Origin: Rhynchopus euleeides
Lineage: Eukaryota; Euglenozoa; Diplonemea; Diplonemida; Diplonemidae
Assembly: GCA_963210315.1 (NCBI GenBank)
Contig: OY723289.1
Coordinates: forward strand, 1,922,001 to 1,986,000
Direction: 5' to 3'
DNA length: 64,000 bases
Positions 28,498-41,106 of the stretch are shown here, piece after piece. Every line of letters starts with the position of its first letter. Positions within the stretch are counted from its first letter, which is position 1. The position numbers were made by a program, and so were the translations under genes. The notes under the pieces are model-generated. The model worked only from the letters and a program-made list of their open reading frames with translations, was not told where the DNA came from and ran no database searches.

Positions 28498-28797
28498 TGT
28501 AGGTGGGTGGTAAGATGACTTGAGAGTTTTGCACATTGCACATTGCACGCTGCCGTTGCCCCCTTCCCCTTTGCGATCCACCCGATGTCATTAGTTTTTG
28601 CTGGACCCGACTATTTCACCTCACATATACCGCACGTGACTTGGACCCCACAACCCCGCCCCGCCCCCCCCCCCCCCCCCCCCACGTAACTGCGCCGCAT
28701 ACACACACCCGGCAGAGAAACCTTCCACAACAGCAAACATGCACCGTACTCTTTTGTTACTCCTCATTTTTTTTCCTTCCTGCTCGTTGGTGATGCA
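28498..28797. other. Spacer upstream of a hAT-like gene
   Basis: Contains a 20-base C run (28664-28683) and, at 28770-28797, a pyrimidine tract ending GATGCAG that could be the acceptor of a 5' intron for the next gene. Confidence 0.4.
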
Positions 28798-28939
28798 GCA
28801 CCAGGGCAGAAAGGAGGGAAGAGGGCGAGGGATGATGCGGATGACGGCGACAGCGATGGCGACGGCGGCAAGAGCCGCAAGCAACCTCGCCGAGGCAAGG
28901 CGGAGGTAGCGGCCCCGGAACCGGACCCCACCACTGACA

Positions 28940-28971
<32 letters not shown>

Positions 28972-28992
28972 ATCGACGACGCCATTGAGGCG

Positions 28993-31332
28993 GTGCTGAA
29001 GGAGGTGAAGCGGAAGAGGCAGCCGCTGATCGATTTGGCCGTCGCTGAAGGGGTCCTCACAGAGAATGAGAAAGCCCCCCTCATGCCGAAGATCGCCCGC
29101 CTGATTGCTCTCGGACGGAAGAAGAAGGAGCTCGCCGCCAGCGCAGTGGCCTTGCGCACGCCGACGGGGAAGTTGCGCCGCCCGGCAAAGGCCGCCCTCG
29201 CCGAGAGCCTCAGCAGCCAAGCTGACCTGACCCCCCCGAAGCTGCAGCCTGCCCAGTCTTTGTCGACCCGCTTCTCCGAGTTCAAGTGGCTTTCAGTCAA
29301 GACGAAAGCGGAGGCCACGACCGACGGGTACAGGTTCGCGAAGGCCACGGCGAGATGCTGCGACGAGCAGGAGGTGCCCGTGTGTGCTCCGTGCAAGTGG
29401 GCGTTTGCACCCGGCGTCGACAGGCACGACCTCACGAGCCACGTGGGTACGAAGGGCCACGGTCGCAATGCAACGACCCCAGTCGACGCCTCAACGCCAA
29501 ACCGTGACGCATCCACACCAGCAGCCGACCGATCCACACCAGCAGCCGACCGATCCACACCTTCGAGCAACCGACCCGCACCAGCAAACTCCAACGTCCG
29601 GGAAACGCTGCTGGAGGTGTGCACGATGGCAGGGCTCTCGTTTCGTGGCGCGACGCAGGTCTTCCGTGCCGTCTCTGGGCTCACCATCCCAGAAGACGTC
29701 AACATGCAGAAGGTCTGGCAGAGGAGCGGGGCGACCGTCTACGACAACCACCTCGACACGATTGCCGATATGCTCGCAGGACAAGATCTGAGCATCGTCC
29801 ACGACTGTGGTTCGACGATCCAGGGTCAGAATGTCGTGTTGTTCATTGCACAGACCGCTACAACGTCCGTTGCGCTGCCGCTACAGTATTCGGATGTCCC
29901 GTTTACAGGTCTTACGGTGCGCACCGCGCTGGAGGAATCTCTCGCTGCTGTCGGTGTGGGGATTGAACAGGTGAGGGTCGTGCGCAGCGATCGTGGTGGG
30001 TCGAACGTGAAGATGTCGCGCGACCTAGCAGGAGAGGCTCACATCCCGTACGTATCCTGCCTGGCTCACCTGCTGAACAACACCCTTTCCGATGTTCGTC
30101 GGATGATGAAGGCCGCCGAGGACCCCCTGCTCGACTTCTTCCACCTCACGAACTACGTGTTTGGTGACGCGAAAAAGCAGAACAAGTGGCGGGACCACCA
30201 AAGAAGTGTGCAGAGCGACCCCCAGACACACACGGCGGGTGTCCTATTGGCGAAGCTGCGGAAGCAGTCGGCATCGACGACAACGCGGGAACAGGACAAA
30301 CTTCTGGACAAGATGAAGGGCCTCTGCAAGGCCGCGGTGACCGAGGCGCACAAGGATGCGATTGCCAACGCAAAGACGTTTGGGGAGCTTTGCAGCTTGA
30401 TGTCTGCAGCACACGCCGACATGAAGAGCACTCTGCAGGAGGCGGTGGCCATCAAACGTGCACCCCGGATCTACGACACACGCTTCGTCAGCATGCTCGA
30501 CTGCGCGGAGCACTTTGAAGAGCGTGTCGCCATGCTGTACTCGTACATGGCTACCGGGATTGGCAATGCCTACACTCCCCCCACGTTCGAGAAGCTTGCT
30601 GTGCTGCTGAAGACCGTCGGTTCTGAGGCGCTTCAGGACATGCTGACGGAGTTCGTCCGTGCCGCGGCGCCGGTAAGAGCCGCTTTGTCGCGGTACAGCA
30701 ACGCGCAGGCACCCGGGACGGTTGGATCGGCGACGATCTACGCGGAGGTGGAGGAGCTGATCGACATCCTCCAGAGGGCGAGCACGGGGGATGGACTCGC
30801 AGCCCGCGTGTCCAAGACCTTCTACAACGGTCTGCAGAGCCGGTGGCGCGAATCCTCGGAAACGGGCCGGGGGTTCTACCTCTCTGTGCGCCAGCTGACT
30901 CCGGAGGGGTACGAGACCCTGGAGATGCTGGATGACCTGCTGCCACGCGAAGACCTCGGCAAGCACATCGGCTTCGACGTCACCGCGCCCATGTACCAGG
31001 CGTACACTTCGGCAGTGTCGGAGCACGAGGTCGGCTCAGAGAGGGTATTCTGGAAACGCCAGCTTACCAACGAGACGCTCAAGCCTCTTGCTGAGCGTGT
31101 GTTGTTTCTCCTCACCTTGCCCCCTTCCTGCACAGCACCTGACAGCGCACTCTCTGTCATGATGCAAGCCATCCCCGTGTGCCGGAGTGCTATGTCCCGC
31201 GACTCCCACGCAAAGCTCTCGCTCTTGGCCATCAATCAAGATGTGCGAGGTGCGTACGGCAAGGAGTGTGGCTTCCGGCGGACATTCCCGTCACTCCGTG
31301 TGAATGACGCTGAGAGTGACGATGAGGAGTGA
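28993..31332 (+). CDS. hAT-like transposase, second type
   Basis: 779 codons from ATG 28993 to TGA 31332. The frame is open and coding-like back to 28798 (a Gly/Lys-rich then poly-Asp stretch from a GAC run), with no ATG, directly after a TTTTCC...GATGCAG acceptor. The true start is therefore probably in an upstream exon. A BED/C2H2-like finger (CAPC ... H ... H) lies at about residues 131-157, then short ADRSTP repeats. The RNase H-like core shows VHDCGSTIQG near 269 and RSDRGGSNV near 331, with SCLAHLLNN near 355. The C-terminus (LLTLPPSCTAPDSALSVMMQ) resembles the hAT dimerisation segment. It is unlike the minus-strand transposase at 12462. Confidence 0.7.
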   Translation: MLKEVKRKRQPLIDLAVAEGVLTENEKAPLMPKIARLIALGRKKKELAASAVALRTPTGKLRRPAKAALAESLSSQADLTPPKLQPAQSLSTRFSEFKWLSVKTKAEATTDGYRFAKATARCCDEQEVPVCAPCKWAFAPGVDRHDLTSHVGTKGHGRNATTPVDASTPNRDASTPAADRSTPAADRSTPSSNRPAPANSNVRETLLEVCTMAGLSFRGATQVFRAVSGLTIPEDVNMQKVWQRSGATVYDNHLDTIADMLAGQDLSIVHDCGSTIQGQNVVLFIAQTATTSVALPLQYSDVPFTGLTVRTALEESLAAVGVGIEQVRVVRSDRGGSNVKMSRDLAGEAHIPYVSCLAHLLNNTLSDVRRMMKAAEDPLLDFFHLTNYVFGDAKKQNKWRDHQRSVQSDPQTHTAGVLLAKLRKQSASTTTREQDKLLDKMKGLCKAAVTEAHKDAIANAKTFGELCSLMSAAHADMKSTLQEAVAIKRAPRIYDTRFVSMLDCAEHFEERVAMLYSYMATGIGNAYTPPTFEKLAVLLKTVGSEALQDMLTEFVRAAAPVRAALSRYSNAQAPGTVGSATIYAEVEELIDILQRASTGDGLAARVSKTFYNGLQSRWRESSETGRGFYLSVRQLTPEGYETLEMLDDLLPREDLGKHIGFDVTAPMYQAYTSAVSEHEVGSERVFWKRQLTNETLKPLAERVLFLLTLPPSCTAPDSALSVMMQAIPVCRSAMSRDSHAKLSLLAINQDVRGAYGKECGFRRTFPSLRVNDAESDDEE

Positions 31333-31826
31333 TTTGTCCGGCACAGTGTGTGCGTCCGTGTGTGTGTATATCGTATTCCTTGCTGTCTGTGTCTGACGTC
31401 TTGTTCTGCAGCTGTGAGACGTCGTATGATGCTGATTGCCCTCCGATGCCATCAGCTGCTTTGGAGTCACGAGGGTATTGTGGCTCCCTTCGGAGGTTGT
31501 TGTTGCAGTGCATGTACTGCTTTTGTGTTTGTAGTTTGCCGGATCAGAAAGTCAGGAGAAGCGAATCGCGCGGCGCCCCAGCCCCAGACCCCAGCCCCTG
31601 CCACTTGCCACTTGTGTGCTGCCTTCGTGTGTGCGCCTGTGCCTCCCTGTTCTGCATTTGGTTGCCCTCGCGGGTATCACGATACAGAGCAGTCCACCCC
31701 CTCCCCCCCCCAAAAATCGTTCGCATCATCTTGGCGCCCATCCCTTCCACTTTCTGTGGATGTGTTTGGTATTTCCGAACGGAATTTTCCAGCGTCAAGA
31801 CTGATACCTCGCCGTTTTCGAGTCAG
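31333..31826. other. No gene seen
   Basis: 3' flank of the transposase. The clear ends of that element were not found. Confidence 0.4.
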
Positions 31827-32160
31827 TCACTTCCACCGCCGCTGCGATTTGCGTACCGGTAGTTGTGCAGAAATGCTAACATTTAATTTGCTCTGTGGAA
31901 CCTGGACTGCACCTTCTGGGATGTGAGTCTGTAGATAGTTGGACAGTTGCAGTACCCATCTGTTAGAAAGCTGAAAGGAACCTTGTCGGGCGATCAAGGA
32001 CGACTGAGGGTTCAGTTTGAGTTTAATGTGGTCCAAGGGTACAACAGACATCACTGCTTGCAGATCCCTCTTGCTTGTCCCTCTGGTAACTTCCAACGGC
32101 TCAAACTCCTCGACTTCCTTGGGTGGGCATTTGCCATACCTGACGTAAAACAGTGATGCT
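31827..32160 (-). pseudogene. Coding-like remnant, unrecognised
   Basis: A minus-strand frame reads KCPPKEVEEFEPLEVTRGTS and then DLQAVMSVVPLDHIKLKL over about 100 residues. It looks like genuine protein without low complexity. Sense is lost upstream near 32160. GC content is lower than in the host genes. It may belong to a retroelement or a decayed gene; I see no diagnostic motif. Confidence 0.25.
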
Positions 32161-33015
32161 TCGTGCTAGTGGTGAACCTGACGTTAGTAAAGGAAGGGTG
32201 CTGCGGCTGTCCACGAGGGGCTCTGATGCCTCCTCACGGTGCCTGGTTGGTCGGTTCAGGTGAAACAGAGCAAATTTAGTGTTAGGGGGATGCCTCTGGT
32301 CAAGGCCTTTTCACAAAAATTGACCCACGGCGCCGAGTTGGGCCGTTGGTTCCTGGTTGTAGCTCGGTCTACGCCAGGTTCCACACCCCGTCATCGCAAA
32401 ACGTACGCATACACAGAGGCAAAACACAACAGCCTCTGTGGTACGGGAGCATGGCGGGAGGAAATTTTGCCTTTTGGTCAAATAGGCACCCTTTTGTAAT
32501 CACTTGACCCGCAGGGTGGCTGAGTCTTATCAGACAGGCCGACCTACATGTTGATCAGTGGAACCACACAACCTGTTCAACCTGCCCCCGGGGTGGCTGA
32601 GTCCACCCCTGCCGTAGCGTAAGATAAGCCTACGTCGACCCTCGTCGTCCTCTTCGTCGTCCTAGGACTGTGGAGTTCAGCAACCAGGAGGATGCGGAAC
32701 TGCTGTGAGCTGCACACTCTCTTGACACACCTGCACGTATCTGCGTTACACTCGTGGTAACCCCGAACCCTGTATTTATACAGGAGACTTCCATCTGGGA
32801 CAGTTTCTGTTCCAGATGAGCTTTGACAGTGGTAGCCATCTTTGCTATGGAGCCATCGTCATTGCTATCGTCGTCACTCGGACCCATGAGCAGTGGATAC
32901 AATTGGTGTGGAAGGAGAGGGTGCGGTTCTGGATCAGCAGGTCTGAATCTGAAACTGGGGACTGAAAGCCATAGGTCTGAGATGACCTCGGTCCAAGCGA
33001 CCTGAGACTGAGAAC
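32161..33015. other. No gene seen
   Basis: Two GGTGGCTGAGTC motifs (about 32515 and 32592) resemble a tRNA A box, but no matching B box or cloverleaf could be drawn. Confidence 0.35.
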
Positions 33016-33159
33016 CCCCGGGATTCCCGGCCGGACCCCGGCCGGACCCGGCCGGGATTTCCCCGGGATCCCGGCCGGGATTTCAAAATCCCGGTCCCGG
33101 GCCCGGAATTTCCGGGCCCGGCCGGGGTTTCCCGGGATCCTGCCGGGGGGCAAACCGTG
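33016..33159. repeat. CCCGGGATCC palindrome island, copy 2 (inverted)
   Basis: Same words as 28334-28497. The conserved edge (33143-33159) is the reverse complement of the left edge of copy 1, while the opposite edges of the two copies differ. Confidence 0.85.
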
Positions 33160-36100
33160 TATAATAAGCTGTCAAGGCATGGCTAACATCCGTGTGCGTG
33201 TTGACTCACTTATTTTGAATGTGGGGGGGGTGTCATGTGCAGAGCAGCTCAGGCCAGACCTGAGCTGATGTGCATGTGGCTCTGGGCACCGGAGGTTGTA
33301 TCGAGAGGTGGGTTAATGTGTTTCTACGCTCTCTCTCTGGCACCACGACGAGAGGAACGTCCCGCCCAGAAGAACCCCTTCGCAGCAGCCCCTCTCTCCT
33401 GGGGGCTGCTCGTCTGTTGTTTTCAAAAAAGAATATATGTTCATAACAAAAGGTCGCACAGTTCGACATGTGCCCCCACTCCACCCCTGCCTCGCACTTC
33501 GGTGGATATCCCCATCTCAGGATATCAGCGCACCGCCAGGGCATTCTGTGCGTCTTAAATATGTGACTCTTTCTGTTCTCCTGCGTTTTATGCCCCCGTC
33601 ATATATTTTGTGCTGCGATTCCCCTCATGCGACACGTGCAACATATAACAACGCGAATCTTGTTGCAGCAGAGGAGGGGCGTGCTGATTTGATTGTTGGT
33701 GTGGTTTGCGATCTCCTTTTTTGCCACACACGCATACGTCTCCAATCTCATGCGTCTTGCTTGTTCCTGCGCATGCGATAGACGGGCACACAGCTGCTTC
33801 CGGATATTGCACAACCCTCCCTGGCAAGAGCCCCTGCGGTCTCTGGGGCTCTTCTGCTGTGTTGTGTTGTGTGTCTCGCCGCTCCAATGCGGATCATCAG
33901 AAGATTGTTCTTCAAATTGTTGGTGGGTTGGGGAGGGAGTGGTGAGTTGTATGAAGGGCATGGCACGCGGCGGGGGCAGTGCGGGCTGCTCTTGGCAATG
34001 ACGCCTCAAAATGGCAAACATGGGATCCTCCGATGCCCCCGGGTTTTGTCACCACAGGCAACCCCAGGATCCGTGTGTATGAAGACTGCCACCCTTTCAC
34101 CTCTTTTCGTTGCGCATCGGATTGCAATTACCCCGTTGCTCTTCAACCGTTGTGATGAAGTTCCGCCTCTCCTTACCTGATGGTGTCTCTGCTGCGGTTC
34201 TGCCCGCGTGGGTGAGGGGTGTATTTGAGGTGACCCCTTTTTCTTTCTCTATCTTGTATGATGTCTGGGGGGGCGGCTGTGATAAGCTGCTGTGGGCCCT
34301 CGTATGGAGGAAAATCATGATTTTCTTGTCTCAGTGAACGCCTTCTGTAACGGTATTTCGTTCACAGCCCCCCTCTCGCAAATGTGTCTTGCCTCTGTTT
34401 TGCCCCCCTCTCTCTCTCTCTCTCGTCTACTTCCCCATCGCCTGTCCCCACAGGACGCCTATTGCCTCCCCTCCTGCATCCCCTCGCTTCCCAGTCAGGA
34501 AACCTCTTGAGGAGAGCCCCGGCTGGTTCCCAAAAGGGGATTCGTGTTCCGGTTGCAAAAAATAATGCTGCGTGCAGCCGCGCAAGCAAGAAGCAGGTCG
34601 CCCGGACTATTGTAATCCCCATCCCCCCCTCCCGCAGACCCTCGCTTTCCCTCTTCGTTTCTAGCCGCAAACAGGGGCTCCTGTCAGTGGCAAAAAAGCG
34701 ATAGTGGGGGTGGGTAGTACTTTCGGCGGGCAGAACAGCCGCCCTCTCTCTATATGCGCCAGTCTGCATGAACCCGTACGTTGCAATGAGGACTGAATAC
34801 ATATCGCACGCAGCGCGTTGTCAACAAGACAGATTAACCCGCAATTTTCGCAGGTATCATTCACTTTGGATAGCGCGGCGGTCCGCATAACAGGTTGTTT
34901 ATGGCGTTGGGTTTCACCAACACCCGAGCACCGCGATGCACCTGGTGGGGAAGCTGTATTTGCTTTGGATTTGCTTTTAGGGAAAGGTTGCCGCCCTCTT
35001 TTGCGGCCCCCTCTGATGGATCAACCCGCTATGTGTGGTGTCATGGCGGTGCACACGGCAGATCCGCACTGCAGTTCACCGAGGCGCGCCAGCCCCTGCC
35101 CTACTTTTCACCCAACATATCGTGGGAGGGCATGTTGTCAGGGGAAAGGGCGGCAAGCCTTTGTGGCACACACAACACACAAACACACAGATGCGCCTCT
35201 GGAAGCGCCCCCTCCAGTTTCCCCGTCTTTCCACCCTGGATTCGATCCGGTCTTGTGTACAGAAGGGACGCCTTTTCTCCTGAGTGCGAACACGAGGATT
35301 GTGACTGCCTTTGCAGGATGTGTGCAGCACGGCGCTCTCCCATCCCCCCTTGCCCCGGAACCAGGATTCCTCCTTCCTCCTCCCCCCCCCTTACCACCAC
35401 CACCACCACCACCACACACCTCTGCTACTACTGTACCTATTTTTTTCACCTCTTGATTTTCCAAGTTTCATTCTTCAAAACATTTTCTCTTTTTTCTTTT
35501 TTTTTGCGAAACGAAAAACCCCAAAACAAACACCGCCACATCCCCACCCCCTTCTTCTCCCCCCCCACCACCCAAGCTAACGGAGGAAGGGTTGCTGATG
35601 TTCTTTTTAGGCCCCCCTCTCCTTCACCCCCTCCCCTCCCCTGCCCCCGGAATCACACCAGCGGGATCATGTAAACACAGAACGAGACACTGGTGTCCAG
35701 AAGTAAATAACGAAAATCAAAAAGTGAAGGAGATGCATGCAGAGGCGCATCAAGAAAGGATGGCAAACAAAAAAAGACATCCAAAATCACACGTTGTGTG
35801 TGCGCCACCGCCCTCGCGTCTCTCCGCCGGGGGTGGTTGGCCGTCGGCACCAAAAAAAACATAGGAAAACACGCACCACTGTAGGACAGATCGAGCCTTA
35901 ATCTCGTGAATTGTCGAGGCCAAACACACAGTCGTGATGAATGAGGAGCCGGGTTCCCCCAGGAGGTAAAGGAGGAGGGGAAGGGGGTGGTGGTGGCGGG
36001 TAGTTTCTGATTTTCACACCACCGAGAAGAAGGGTGTCCCCAGAGAATACAGGGCAACGCCTGGCTTGGAGATTTGGTGGCACCATGATAAAATATTCGA

Positions 36101-36984
36101 TCCGCCGAGGTGTGGCTGCCCTGTTTTGTAGTCGTGTGGGTGCTCGCAGACCGGGAGAGGGGTGCCATTGGGGGTTCCACGCAATGGTGTGTTGCCGACA
36201 AGCCAGCAAAAAATGAAGGTTTCTTTCAATTTCCATCCAGCTCTGATTACCATACAATCGGATGTGTGGGAAATGTGGGAAAATCCCCACCCCCTCCATA
36301 AAAAACCATCTGAAACAAGCCTTGGCAACAACTCACACCCCTCGCACGGGCCGCCCCTCTTGGTTTTGCGAGTGCGAAAAGGCGCAGCCCGCAGCCTCCC
36401 CCCCTGCCTTCAGCGTGCCGGAGCCGGGTAAAGATAACACAAACCCGAGCCCCCTGTATGGCGGATGTGCGGACCTGTGATGGGTCGGCACACCAGAACA
36501 GGCCCTGAGGGGGGGGCGGTTGGGGCTGAGGGGCGTGTCTGTGTGTGTGGCACAGCTTGTCTACCCACGAGCGTGCTGCCGCGCATTGCCCCTCCCCTCC
36601 CCTCCCCTCCCCAACAAGCCCCGCAGTGCGCTGGAGAGATGATGCGCTATTTGTAGACGAGACAGAATGCCAGCAAGCCCCCCCTTCCCTCCCATCCCGC
36701 CCTCAACCCGATCGGCCCTTACCACTAAAAAAAAACGATCCGGGGCTGCTGCCTGTATCTTGTGACCCACCTCACTCAGCCCCACTTCCACATCTCAGGA
36801 ACGTAAGCTCACAACGCGTAGAGCCAACCGAGTCTGTGCACCTCGGAGCCACAGCGGGTATCCCAGCCGAAGGGAAGTCGAGGGTGGTCAGGTTGTTCGG
36901 TCCTGGCAAGTCGAGGTAGAGGGGCCTGTCGCTTGATCACCCGCATTAAAGGGGGAGAGGCCAGCGCCACCGAGGCACAGTGCA
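33160..36984. other. Long gene-poor spacer
   Basis: About 3.8 kb without a supported gene. It contains CT runs (34410-34430), a CACCAC run (35395-35415), T- and C-rich runs (35480-35650) and C-rich blocks. The frame at 34818-35456 is open but Pro-rich toward its end and shows no domain, so I do not call it. Confidence 0.45.
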
Positions 36985-37820
36985 ATGGAGTCTCTCGGGG
37001 AGCAGTACGACGTGCTGCTGAAGTTCATTGTCATCGGGAACTGCGGGACGGGGAAGAGCTGCATCCTGCACCGCTTCATCGAGGGCAGGTTCACAGGGAC
37101 CGATGACCAGACACCGACAATCGGCGTCGAGTTCGGGGCAAAGGTCGTGGAGCTTCTCGGCAAGCGTGTCAAGCTGCAGATCTGGGACACGGCAGGGCAG
37201 GAGCGTTACCGCAGTGTGACCCGGAGCTACTACAAGGGCGCGGCAGGCTGCCTGCTGGTGTACGACATCACCAACCGCGACTCCTACGACGCCGTGGAGC
37301 AGTGGCTGCAGGATGCGAAGAACCTTGCAGGCCAGGATGTCGTGGTGCTGCTCGTCGGCAACAAGTCGGACCTGGGTGGGTCTGAGCGCCGCCAGGTGAC
37401 ACACGTCGAAGCATCGACCTACGCACAGCAGCAGGGGCTCATGCACTTCGAGACGTCCGCAGCGACAGGCGACTTCATCGAAGAGGCCTTCCTCAAGGTA
37501 TGAACCCCACAGCACTCCACTCCACATGCGGGATCACGGGCACCCCGTTTGCCCAACAGCGCCTGTTCTTCCAACGGATCCCCACCGAGGAGTGAGTGTG
37601 CCGCCCTTCTTCTTGCCACACATGATGTCCATGCGTCCCTCCATTGCCACCCACACCCTCTGCCCCCCTCCCACAGGTCGCACGCACGGTGATCATGCGG
37701 CAGCAGGATCAGGAGAAGGAGCGCCGCGAGCGGGGAGAGGATGAGGACGAGAACTTCACCCCCCTCATGAACCTCGACGGCACCGACGGGCGGAGCAAGT
37801 CTGGGAAGTGCGGGTGCTGA
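36985..37820 (+). CDS. RAB4: Rab4-type small GTPase
   Basis: Two exons, 36985-37497 and 37677-37820, give 218 residues, the usual Rab4 length. Visible motifs: P-loop GNCGTGKS (residues 18-25), TIGVEFG effector loop, [20 protein letters not shown] switch II, NKSD, and ETSA. Exon 2 ends KSGKCGC, a CxC prenylation signal for membrane anchoring. The opening [12 protein letters not shown] and the [13 protein letters not shown] block are closer to Rab4 than to Rab2, Rab11 or Rab14. Rab4 drives fast recycling from early endosomes in known eukaryotes. The intron is phase 0 with GT-AG ends. It is the first gene of the + strand run. Confidence 0.93.
37498..37676 (+). other. Intron of the Rab4-type gene
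   Basis: Starts GTATGA after CTCAAG and ends CCCCCTCCCACAG. It is 179 bases with a pyrimidine-rich 3' end, and it joins FLK to [10 protein letters not shown] in phase 0. This is the only cis-intron I can place with confidence, and it shows the organism uses ordinary GT-AG splicing. Confidence 0.9.
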
Positions 37821-38646
37821 TCCATCTCTCTCCCCCGCCCGCCCCCCCCCTCCCCAATAGAGGGCGGGGGTGGGGAAGCGGGCCCGTTTATTGCCTGCCG
37901 CTGGGTGGGGCAGAGGGGGGGATGTCGTCGCATCGGCACACCTCGCCTAGCTTGCGGAGCGTCGGTGTCCCATCTGTAGAGCCGTGACGCCTGATGGGAA
38001 GTGCAGGTGCCAGTCTATCTCTCCCCTCCCCCCCTCCCCTCATTGTTTTGTGACAAACGCGCCGTGCTCACGGAAGGCGTTCAGATCGGGAAAAAAAAAG
38101 GGTTGCAGTGGGAGCAGTGTTGTTCCCCTGCACTCCACGCCCCCCAACGTGCAGGTGAGCAGGAGGTTGCACAAAACAACACAAAAGAAACCCCCGGCAA
38201 TCCCTTTTTTTTGAGTGGGACCCCACTAGCTTCTCTCTCGCTCTCTCCTCTCTCTTCTGACGCACATCGAGCTCGGCCTGACCCACCTTTGCAAGCAAGG
38301 GTCGCCCCATCCCCCCACCCCCCTCCTCCCCCCTCCCCACTGCGCGCATGGCACACGACTTTTCCGAAGCATGCCCCGTCGACGTCACTATACCCCATCC
38401 TATCCCCTCCCCCGTATCCTGTCTGGTCCGTGATACCGTTACTTTCTATTTGAAAAGAGGTGGGTGGGTGGGGTGATGGGGGGAGGGGTCATGTGGCAGT
38501 TTTATCTTCCGGACAGATGTTGCCGGCGCATGTGATGATGATGTGTGTGAGGGGGGGGGGGGGGGATTGAGGGGATGGGGTGGCCTTTGTGAATGGGGAG
38601 GAGTGCGGTGTTGCGCCGCATTCGTGCATTATTATTATCGGGTTCC

Positions 38647-38687
<41 letters not shown>

Positions 38688-41106
38688 GTTATTTTTGTGT
38701 GTGTGTGGGTTTTTGGATTCTCTTTGAGAAGAGTTCGGCCTCCAGCTAAGAAACGGCCCGAGGGGGAGGCGGGGGCGGGGGCGGGTGGAGATCGCGCATC
38801 AAGAGCTGGGTCCTCGGTCCGCTCTCCACACCTCACACACATCCCACCCCCGTACCCCACACCCCACACCCCTGCAATCGCGAGAACGAAAGAACACAAA
38901 AAAACGAGTTATTCGCGTGTGTTGTGACCTCGGAGAACCAAGACAAAGGTGTATCTTTGTGCGGTTATGTGCTCTTGCTTGTTGTCTCTGCGATATCCAC
39001 TTTCAGGTTGCCTGCTCTGCAACTGATGATGTTCTACACGACGCTCCACAGTGGGGGGTGTGAGATCGGGTCGGGTGACATGATTTCACACGGATACGCT
39101 TCGTGGCTTTCGGGTTGGACAACAGAAATCCAGAAAGCCAGTTAACGGGCTGTGCGATGATCACGTCTCAAATATCGCTCAAAATCGTTCAAACCGCTGG
39201 GTTAGGGCCTTGCGTGCCCCTCTTCTTCCCCCCACCCCCCCGAAGAGACACAGGGGGAATCTGTGGCCCTGCAGCTGGATCTGCCTGCGATCTCAGCAAT
39301 CCTGACCCGAGGGCCGCAGCCCGACCACAGGGAGATGTATCCTTTTCTTTTCAGGCGAAGAGTGGCACAAGTGCTGCCCCCTCACCGACCCCTTTCCCCA
39401 GGAAAACACAGGGACACCTGTGTGTGTGTGTGTGTGTGACGTGTTGCGCTGCCTCACCCAAGGGGAATGTGAGGCGTACGCCTGGTGAGGTTTCACGTCG
39501 GAACGAAAAAAAATAACCAAGGTTGTGTGCAACCCACCTCCGGTATAGAGACCTCACCCACCCCTGCCCTACCCCACCTCACCCCACCTCCGCCCGCCCC
39601 TCGTGAGGTTTTTTTTCCTAGTTGCGAGTCGTGAAACGGAGCAAAGAGCCGTGAAGTCACGAAGGGGCGTCGTGCGACTGAAAGCTTTCGGATTTCGCAC
39701 CTTTGTGCCACTCACACCTTGAGACACAAAGTGTGCCGCTCAACGGAGGAGCGAGTGTTCTGAGCTGTGTAGTTGTGATGTGTGTTTTGGAACATGCTGC
39801 TGGACAAACAGGGGGGGGGGGTCCCTTCCCTCAATGCAGAATAGGTGTGTGTGTGCGATTTTTTTGTGAAAAAAAAACAAACGGGACCTAGCGGTTGTGA
39901 AAACCCACCCACCCCCCGCCCTCCAGCCCCCCTCTCTCCTCTTGCCTTCTCTGCCTCTGATGGCAAAATGTGCCACTGAGGGAAGAGCATTTGGAGGGGA
40001 TGGGGTGTGTGTGTGTGTGGGCCTTCAAGCTTAGAGTAGCCGAGTCTCAGCTGCACACCCCACAGCGTAGTGTGTGTCAGCACTGTTTTTTCAAACTTTG
40101 GGATGCGTAGTGCCGGTGTGGTGCGGTTTTCAAAGAAAAAGTGCGCCGCTCCTGTCTCCCGCACCCCCCCACCCCACCCCGCTGCCTTTATGACACTGCC
40201 AGGATCTGCCTGTTGCGGTGGGGGGGGGGGTCCTCAGGGGAGGGCGGGGGGGGGGAGAGAAATGGGAAACAGCGAGTTATCTTTTTTGCGACATTTGTGT
40301 GCCACCCGCTTCCTAACCCACCACAGCAGCAAACGAGAATGCGGATCTTACCACGCATGGGGGGGGGGGGGGGCCGCCTTGCTATATTGTGCCAGGAAGA
40401 GAATCTTCTCCAGAGGGATGGGGTGGCGAAACGTCACGCCAATCCCGCTGCGCTTGAGGGGTGGGTGGGGGGGGGTGTGTGGCTGCGGGGGGTGGGGTGG
40501 TGTGTGTGCGTGTTGTGCGGTGGAGACAACCCGGGACAGCACTCGCAGCACACAAACACACTCTCTGGGGGTCTTTGCTGGTCGACAAACTTCGTCAGTT
40601 TTCAGCCAATTCAACAGGAAATGCACCAAAATGCACTGACGACCACCCCGTAGCGAAGACCCCCTCTCTCCTTCCTCCTGCCTTTTTGTTAAAATTTTGT
40701 TTCGCTCTGGACCCACATGCATCCCAGCATCGAGGGGATGGGGGAGGGCAAGAAAAGGGGGGGGGGGGAAGACTGGCTGTTGCTGGCGAGCACAGAACTT
40801 GCTTTTTTCTCGCCAGTTCTGTCCACCCCCCCCCCCCCCACAACAGAGGCCCCTCCCAGGCGCACCTCCCCCACCTCCCTCACTCACACGTTATAAGTCT
40901 TTTTGTCGCACTGTAGAACACACCGACTGTCACCAACTGCTCTTGATTGTGATCACCACCTTCCCCTCTCACACGCCAGGCTGGCGCTCTGCGATGCTAA
41001 TATAAATTCCAGCATCCAACAGCCTGGCGTGTGGGAGTGTTGGTCAAACCTGGAAACCTGGTTTCCCCCCCCCCCCCCCCCCCCCGGGGTGTATGGGTGG
41101 TGGGAA
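37821..41106. other. No supported gene; simple-repeat-rich spacer
   Basis: Contains a GT dinucleotide run (38649-38686), G runs (38550-38565, 40208-40220, 40365-40377, 40760-40770), a GT run at 40008-40018, and a repeat block at 39706-39800. No domain or RNA gene is recognised. Confidence 0.45.
39706..39800. repeat. Dispersed 100-bp repeat, copy 1
   Basis: Shares CTTGAGA-ACAAA, GTGTGCCGCTCAACG, GAGCTGT and TGCTGGAC in order with 59020-59110. The copies are diverged, so this is an old repeat family. Confidence 0.6.

Noticed and set aside
32514-32605. tRNA-like A boxes (GGTGGCTGAGTC, twice)
   Set aside because: No B box at proper spacing and no cloverleaf; possibly a tRNA-derived repeat but unsupported.
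34818-35456. Possible gene of about 210 codons
   Set aside because: No domain, Pro-rich C-terminal half from C-tracts, and overlapping frames look equally plausible.
38649-38686. GT run as a regulatory element
   Set aside because: An ordinary dinucleotide microsatellite with no supporting context.
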